This document shows positions 57,089-64,000 of a DNA stretch of 64,000 bases, in pieces. The notes beneath the pieces were generated by a model, which searched no databases, had not been told where the DNA came from, and saw only the letters and a program-made list of their open reading frames with translations. Both the position numbers and the translations under genes were made by a program. How positions within the stretch are numbered: the stretch's first letter is position 1; each line of letters begins with the position of its first letter. Origin of the DNA: Selaginella tamariscina (lineage: Eukaryota > Streptophyta > Lycopodiopsida > Selaginellales > Selaginellaceae). The stretch spans positions 584,039 to 648,038 of the forward strand of contig PUQB01000063.1 in NCBI GenBank assembly GCA_003024785.1. The letters are read 5' to 3'.

Positions 57089-57579
57089 ATATGAACCGAC
57101 CTCATTAGTTAATCACCACTTGCCTCGTGTTTTGTTAGGATAACACATTCACCCTTTTGCCTGTGATTAAAAAAGAAGTTTATCAGTTAATGAACATATA
57201 CAAATAGATGCATATGTTCATTGACTGCACTACTACTACTAATACCACTATTGTCTGTACATAAATGTATACACACGTAAACAAGTGGCTTTTCTTTATT
57301 AATATCTCAAATATTGTTTTATTGAAAGGATGTGTACCTTAGAACTATATATATAAAGACGATTATTGTAATAACCATTCAAGGTAAACACACTGCATGT
57401 ACACTCAATTTTGAAAGAAGTTTTCCGTTCTAAGGTGAAAACATGAGTAAGAGATAAGAAGTTCTAAGCAATAGTTTAAAACCAAATAAAACACACCTTA
57501 CAATTATTAACAGATTCCATTAGTAGTAGCTGCAGTTGTAGCCGTCCTCTAGATGTTTCATATACAACATCGTTCATGG
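57089..57579. other. 491-bp spacer between elements 2 and 3
   Basis: AT-rich, with no gene or repeat recognised. It does not continue the Ty3 copy D' sequence that lies left of element 2, so the flanks of element 2 are not a simple insertion site. Confidence 0.55.
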
Positions 57580-57606
57580 ATGCACGTTGTAACTAAAGTG
57601 GGCATG
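57580..57606 (+). repeat. TIR of element 3
   Basis: It starts ATGCACGTTGTAAC, preceded by cgttcatgg. The matching far end lies outside the window, so the target duplication cannot be tested here. Confidence 0.85.
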
Positions 57607-57842
57607 ATGATACGTGAAAATGGGAATATAAAATAAATTACTAATTAATACTTAAGTTTTAATTATTAATTAATCATTTAATTAATATGTAATTAAGCCT
57701 TAAATATTAATTAATTAATTAATTAATCCTTCATAACCTTACTTAGTAAGGAATATTCCTAAAATATCTTAGAATATTCATATTATTCTAAAAATAGTTT
57801 ACAATAATGAAGAAATACTATCAAACATAATTACAAATGAAA

Positions 57843-59171
57843 TCATTTTCTTATCAACATGTTAATTTTTTATAAATACTTTCTTCCTATCATACAAAGA
57901 AATCTCTCATTTTGTCTAAATCATCACTCTCCGGATTAATCAAATCATTTTGATCAATATCTTGATGTTGTTGCCACCACTTAACACTCTCACGAATGCA
58001 ATTGGGAGTTACCATCCTTGTTAATACATAAGATGTGATAAGAGAAGGTCTGCATAAAGGTCATCTAAAAACTGACGTTCCTTAAGAATAATATTATAAG
58101 CGCCCGGTGCTATCCTTCATTTTATAAAATTCAATATCACGAGAAAGAAAAGCTTCAGGAAAATGTATTGATACGTGGTACTGCTCACAAAAATTTTCGA
58201 GATTCTTCTTTCTGAGGCACGTATCCAAGTAGTTCACTAGCTCATCCATGATATCGATATCAGAATATGGATCGAAAGTGATTGGATGAATACAAGCAAT
58301 GTTTGGTTGAGCATAGCCTCTGAGGAGAGTCGTCTACTACTAAGATATGTGCATTCTTCGTTATCCTTAAGCGACTGATCTCCCCATGAGTCCAATTATT
58401 CTTTCATTTCTTGAAGAAGTATGGCTTGCTTTCCTTTCTATATTGTGAAATTCGAGAGGTTTATGACACATTCGCTGGCAAAATCCAATCTTTACGAATC
58501 ACCTCTTCTGCAACACTACAATGTTTCTTAAGTAAACTCAACAGCGGTGTTAAGTTATGAATCTGCATGCATGACCAAATACCCACAAGCGCACCCATCT
58601 CCTTAAGCTTTTGAAAGAGACGATCCAACCCTGGACGAAAAATAATATCATATCGAAATTTACCATGACAAGGAATGAAATCTCCTTGTTTGATTTCTGT
58701 TTTTCTATCTTCGGGCCTTTGTCGATGAAGCAGAACACCATTGACCCAACAACACAATATGGCCATGAGTAACGTGAGATAGCGTTGCCTTGAATACTTT
58801 GCAAATCACTTGTTTGCTCCTTTCACATTTATCCGTTGCCACTATCCCTTCATCATTTAATTGTACATCATCCTTACAAGATTCAGATATTGCATGCGCT
58901 GAAGAAATTGATTTCGGAACTGAAGCCAATAAAAAGATGATGCAAAAACTGAAGTGGCCCCATGGTAACGATGTTTGAGCTGCATTATTATCCATTTCCT
59001 GCATGAACTCTGTCATTCTGACATGTGGCACAAAAATTGTCGCCAAACCCTCTCTTACCTCATGGCAATGCTGAAAACCATGTTCTCAATTATTTCATTA
59101 CATCTGCAAAATGATAATTAGCTGACCTTAAAATTACAAGGTATATTATTTACCTTGTTAATGTGACCCAT
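57843..59171 (-). pseudogene. FCP1/NIF-like gene, element 3 (frameshifted)
   Basis: It aligns with 38490-39835. It keeps the 2 bp missing from element 1 (GGGATAGTGGCAAC) but lacks a G shortly after (GAAAGGAGC against GAAAGGGAGC). It has further losses, including around the catalytic motif (near 58745) and at 58090 and 58320. The start codon context ATGGGTCAC is kept at 59171, although exon 1 is 2 bp shorter. It is a non-functional copy unless these are assembly errors. Confidence 0.75.
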
Positions 59172-59306
59172 GTTTGAACTAAAGCTTCATTAATCTTGAG
59201 AATTTATTTTCTGTAAAAATATAAAAAAATATACAAAATGCCTTATGTTACACTCATTTACAACTATTCATCACTCTATCAATTCATTATCAATTCTTCT
59301 TCGCTA

Positions 59307-62300
59307 TTACCTTCTGAGAGGCGAAGAAGGTCTAAGCCGCTTGTGAGATGGTTCAAGATCTTCTGCATCTTCTATTGATGTTTCCATGGGTCCTGGAGTG
59401 TGCGAATGTTCTGTACTCCTCGAGATAACTTCCGGTCTAATATCTGATTGATGTTCGTTCTCAGACTCCGAGATTGAACCAGATTCACCTTCAGAGCTAT
59501 CGCACTTATCTGGAGGGAACTTTCTCAAATACGCCTTTATGGAATCGTTGGGGTACTCAGTTGAGACCCAATCTATCCACTTGTTCAGGTCCTCAACCAT
59601 GGTCTTATCCTTCTCAACGGCAAACACACATGTATGCCGAAGGTAACACTCCTTCAAGACGGACCCCCTAGTGCAGTAGTCAAAAACCCACGCATCACTG
59701 TGAGGACCCCTGATCAAGTTGACGATGCTCCGTGCCGCTTGACTTGTAATGTTTGGATAACGTACATTGCCGAATACGTCACTCATACCTATCGGTGTAT
59801 CGGATGGAGGTTCAGGGCCGTTGGAGTGCAAACAGATGCCTGGCCAGTCATTTGGAAGCTTGAAATTGTTTGGCGCATTCCTAACAACCAAGTGAACAAC
59901 AGTATCAATGCACTTGGGATTAGCATCGTTCATATAAAATCCTGTCCAACGATGTCTATTCTTCTTGGCGAAGGCGAAGGCAAAAGTATCGGTGACATGA
60001 GCAAGAATCAAGAAATAAATACCTGAAAAAGTAGGTATCAGTGAAGAGCGCAAGCATGAATTCAATAATAAATACCTTCTATGTATATGCTTGCACGGCT
60101 AAGTTTCTCCACCAGATCCTCTAGTGCCCTATCTGTCGAAAGATTTTTTGACACCCGCCGATCCATCACGAACAATTGAAACGGTTTCCTACAAGCAGTG
60201 ATGTTACCCCATAAAGTCTCCGAATCTAACAACAAACATCTGTAGGGCTTGTCGTGATTCGTAGCATCCTCCTTTATAAGGTTCAATTCGGTTCTCCGCT
60301 GCTGAAGGACTGCCATAAGAGAAGGCGTCATCCCAATGTTCTCCTTTTTGGCGTTGGCGTGCAATAGATTCTTGCCTAGATCTTCCGATTGGTTCACCCA
60401 TTCGACAAGCATATCATCGTTCGTCACATGCAAATATTTGCTACCTCTTCATATGTTGAAGTCGAGGTCCAACCCAGTTTGTGGCAGTGTATTCCCAACC
60501 ACTCCTTGAAATGCCTGACCGTCTTCAACTCCATTGCCTTGAGATGAAAAGGAGAGGTTGGGCTGCTGTTATTAATTTGTAGTTTGCCATCGATCACCAA
60601 ATCAGCCAAGACTTCCATCTCCTCCATCGTTGTTCCATTTAAAGGCTTCAACCATGTGAGCTTGAAATCGTTGTCTACATCCTTTGTAGATTGAACAGAC
60701 TTAGCCTTCGGCGTCTTACTGGGTTTCTTTGCAGACTTTTCTGAGGGCTCCCCTTCACTTGTCTGCTTCTTCTTCAGTGTTCCTTTTGAAAAGGATTCCA
60801 TAATCCCCAACCATTTGGCAAAGATCCTATCTTCGGGGCAAGAAATCAACATCATCAGAAATGATGTTTCCTTCCCGCCCACCTGGGCAAAATCAACTGC
60901 TGCAATTTCTTCAACTCTCTGAGGAAAAAGACAGATTAATATACCGGCGAGATAAATCCCGCCCAAACAATTTGCTTACCCGGTATTCCGCAGATTGTGT
61001 ATTCCCTGCGGTAGCTCTTTGTGGTCGCTGAAGAGATTCCCACACGGCTCGCGTGTGTTTAAACTTCTCCCATATTTTGCTGTTGTAGTGGTTGGTGTCG
61101 GCAGCGTCCCATTCCGCCGATAACTTATGGTACTGCTCGATTGTGAGATTCGGCTTAGCTAAAAACGCCGATCTTTTTGTCAGCTTCTCACGGGTATGCT
61201 CGGAAAGTTTTGTTGCCATCGTTCCTTTGTTGTGTTCTCGAGAAGTCGTTGGGCTGCCGTTATTGTGTGCTGGCCACTAATGATGTAGTACTTGATAGAT
61301 CTTTTATTCTCCGTCTGAATCTTCATGAGTTGTTCTGGTGTTGTGATCCAGACTTTGTCAGCACCCTTCCTTCTTTCATAGTATGGACACAAAACAGCAT
61401 TATGTGGAACGGTATAAGAATTGTCGTCCTTCATCTTCTCCATGAGCTCAGCTACACGTTCCTGGTTGAGTGGCCTGTAATTGAAGTTTGGGTTGACGCT
61501 GCAATATTTAACCCTACAAGGATAAATCTTATCATCCAACATCATTTCCTTGTGACTTATTGCAGCATGAGATGCCACAGGTGCAGCTGACAAAACGATT
61601 GATGATTTTCTTTTGCGATCCGAATCAACATGTGTGATCCCCGACTGCAGCTGTTCTAGTGTTCTCGGCACACTCTCCAGCTCCCAAGCTTCCTAAGCAA
61701 ATTGAACGTGATCTGTAGAGAACCTGAGACCGAGCCACCTTCTCAATCTCCCTTATGATGTCGCTGTGTTCTTCTTCAATGTCAAGAGGGAAGATTGCTC
61801 CACTTGCTGATTTTCTGTATTGTGAAGCAATATCTCCTGACAATACACCTACTCGATGAGTCTGAAGATCTTCGAAGTAGACATCCAGATGGATCCCCTC
61901 CATAGATGGGCTTTCGTTGAGTTGAAGAAGAACTCCAAGGTCAACATCATTAGTGAACACGTGAACGTCATTATCCACAAGTCGACAAAACCACCCGAGA
62001 TTAATGTTGTAACTGACGACCTCTGGATCCGAGAACGTGACATTGGATGGAACAAGGCATATCTGTCGAGCATCGTCCAATCTGGGTTCGCAGCCTGCTT
62101 TCGGTAGCGAATCACTTTGCGAATCAACTTTCCATTGTTTTGCTTGTCCATGAGATGTGACAGAGGTTAATTTGACAGCAGCCATGGTTGCTCCAATGCG
62201 CTTCCCATTTATCTTAAAATATGGCCAAGTTGATTCCAGAATCCCCCTGCCCATCTCTTCTCCTGCTCTTGTCTTTAATGTCACCTCAATTCCACATCTG

Positions 62301-62381
62301 AATACAAAAATGATTAGTTCAAGTATCCGAGTATAACAGATTTTATTTTAATTCTTACCCAGAATTTGACGACGACTCCAT
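59307..62381 (-). pseudogene. ParB-like/methyltransferase-like gene, element 3 (frameshifted)
   Basis: It aligns with 35275-38378, with the same exon boundaries (first exon 62359-62381). It has the 1 nt that element 1 lacks near 37278 (VNQSEDLGKNLLHANAKK reads through), but carries its own losses: one nt after the ISGQHT motif near 61240, one nt near 60441, one nt near 61686 (inside the inferred second intron) and two nt near 59318, which shorten the C-terminus. The residues after KVDS also differ (QSDSLPKAG against LVKHPKAG). Together the two copies suggest a once-intact ~950-residue protein. Confidence 0.75.
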
Positions 62382-62523
62382 ACTAATGACTCGATCTCCT
62401 TGTTTGATCAAATCGTCCTTCTGCAAAATAATACACTATAAATATAAATTATATAAAAACGCACACACACTTGTATAAACCCGAATATACAAAAATAATA
62501 CACAGAGAGAAGTAGACGTAATT

Positions 62524-62610
62524 AACTGTCCGAAGCTCACATTTGTGTTAGTGCAAAAGAAAGATAACATTTCGTTTTAGAACCACCACAAATGTGAGCT
62601 CTGGACAGTT
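62524..62610. promoter_or_regulatory. hairpin upstream of the ParB-like gene, element 3
   Basis: It is the same 24-bp inverted arms as at 35046-35132 (aactgtcc...acatttgtg), at the same distance from the gene. Identity of the arms between copies supports a conserved or recent structure. Confidence 0.6.
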
Positions 62611-62714
62611 TTACATAGATTCCTAGCTTTTACTCGAAATATTATGAAAGATGATAAAAGTAAATAAAATGAGATATGCAACTTATATATACTAATACAC
62701 ATATATATTCACAT

Positions 62715-64000
62715 GGAAGGTGCGGCGGGATTAATCTCGCCACCCCTTCAATGCCTCCTGAAAGAGTGGGCGGGATTAATCTCGCCACCTTTCTGGAGGC
62801 CTTGAACGGGAGTGCGGAATTAATCTTGCCACCCTTCTCGGTCTCAGAGAGAACTGGGCAGGATTTATTTCTCACACCCCTTCAGTGACTCCAGAAAGGG
62901 GCGGGATTAATCTCGCCCACCATGTAAGGATGGTTAAATGAATCTCGCCACCCTTCCCAGTCCCCTCCATTGGTATGTTGTAAACCTTCTACTTAGACAG
63001 AAACGTTTGGGATTGGTCCAACTCACCAATGGGGAAAAAGGGAAGGGTGGCGAGATTCATTTCTCCAACAGGCATTGAAGACTCGGCGGGATTAATCCCG
63101 CCGCCCAGGGCCTTCACTCGGTCCCTATGCGGCGGGATTAATCCCGCCGGACGCCAATTCCTCGCGGAATCGGGCGGGATTAATCCCGCCGCCTAGGCAC
63201 TTCAGACAGGCCAATGGCGGCGGGATTAATCCCGCCCGATTCCGAGCAGGGAATTGGCGTCCGGCGGGATTAATCCCGCCTCCCAGGCCCTTCACTCGGG
63301 CCTTAGTCGGCGGGATTAATCCCGCCGAACGCCAATGCCCTGTGCGAAATCTTGCGGGATTAATCCCGCCGCCTAGGCCCTTCAGGCAGGCCAATGGCGG
63401 CGGGATAAATCCCGCCCGATTCCGCGCAGGGCATGCGTACGCGGCGGGATTAATCCCGCCCACCATGTAAGGGATGGTGAAATTAATCCCACCACCCTTC
63501 TCGGTTCCCTCCATTGGTATTTTGTAAACCTTCTCCGTCTCAGACAGAGTTAGTCGGGATTGATTCAACATACCAATGGGGTAATGAAGGTTCGGAGATT
63601 AATCTCGCCACCGGGTAATGAAGGTTCGGAGGCTAATCCCGCCGCCCTCTCGTAAATCATGCGCTCACACATATATATTGGCTGCGGCATTTTTGAACAG
63701 GGATGGGTGGGGGCGGGATTAATCCCGCCGCCCAGGGAATTCACGCAGGACATGAACGGCGGGATTAATCCCGCCGCCCTCCGCGAAGGGCATGAGCGTG
63801 GGGCCGGATAAATCCCGCCGTTCATGTCCTGCGTGAATTCCCTGGGCGGCGGGATTAATCCCGCCGCTCTACGACAAACCGAAGAGCGGCGGGATTAATC
63901 CTGCCGCCCATTCCCTTAAATGCCCTGCGCGGATCCGGCGGGATTTAATCCCGCCCATTAGAACCTTCACACAGGCCGAGCGGCGGATTAAATCCCGCCG
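62715..64000. repeat. palindrome cluster II, element 3 (continues past the window)
   Basis: Some 25 copies or variants of GGCGGGATTAATCCCGCC with the same spacers as 33525-34945, inverted (for example gggaattcacgcaggacatgaacg near 63735). Confidence 0.9.

Larger units (their letters stand above)
57580..64000 (-). mobile_element. element 3: inverted copy of the right half of element 1 (runs off the window)
   Basis: It starts with the right-end TIR (57580-57606) and carries, in inverse order, the FCP1-like gene, the ParB-like gene, the hairpin and palindrome cluster II, all very similar to 33525-40096. The window ends inside the palindrome cluster, so the transposase half is not seen. Private indels distinguish it from element 1. 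Confidence 0.85.

Overview
The window looks like repeat-dominated nuclear DNA of a plant (streptophyte). The evidence is Arabidopsis-type telomeric repeats (CCCTAAA/TTTAGGG) inside an element, plant-style Ty3/gypsy retrotransposons with short LTRs, and spliceable genes. The inferred introns are very short (51-74 bp), which recalls Selaginella-type lycophytes, but the species cannot be fixed from sequence alone. No rRNA, tRNA, CRISPR array or bacterial operon was seen. Apart from one possible host-like gene (1875-2789, minus strand), everything recognisable is mobile or repetitive.

Layout. 1-3.1 kb: a 304-codon gene with a deaminase-like CAE...CxxC pattern and a C-terminal HDEL; its flanking DNA is duplicated at 3-361 and 9056-9378. 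3.5-8.3 kb: a decayed Ty3/gypsy element (copy A, 150-bp LTRs). 8.3-10.8 kb: AT-rich DNA. 10.8-23.2 kb: a second copy (B) of that family, interrupted at 14282-21853 by a different LTR element that shows Gag and protease but no reverse transcriptase and has a 5-bp target duplication. 23.2-25.6 kb: AT-rich DNA, a tandem duplication carrying a 108-bp miniature element, then a minisatellite. 41.0-44.6 kb: a third, rearranged copy (C) of the first Ty3 family. 44.6-50.3 kb: two truncated copies of a second Ty3 family facing each other.

The most interesting part is a family of large DNA elements seen three times. Element 1 (25591-40096, 14.5 kb) has 27-bp terminal inverted repeats and sits in the minisatellite with an apparent ATGT target duplication. 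It carries (i) a leftward transposase-like gene with DKMD, QMDN and GHTHEDID motifs; (ii) two large clusters of the 18-bp palindrome GGCGGGATTAATCCCGCC; (iii) a small exon-like fragment encoding a protein-kinase glycine loop; (iv) telomere-like and dinucleotide repeats; (v) a hairpin followed by a rightward five-exon gene with a ParB-like domain and a degenerate methyltransferase-like C-terminus; and (vi) a rightward three-exon FCP1/NIF phosphatase-like gene. Element 2 (50348-57088) is an inverted, internally deleted copy without the ParB-like gene and nearly all of the FCP1-like gene. Element 3 (57580 to beyond 64000) is an inverted, nearly identical copy of the right half of element 1.

Working model (inference): the transposase moves the element, and the ParB/methyltransferase-like protein recognises the palindrome arrays, in the way ParB recognises parS or a methylase its site. 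The FCP1-like protein and the arrays could affect the element's expression or chromatin state. The intact-looking genes of copies 1 and 3 carry different private frameshifts, which may be decay or uncorrected assembly indels.
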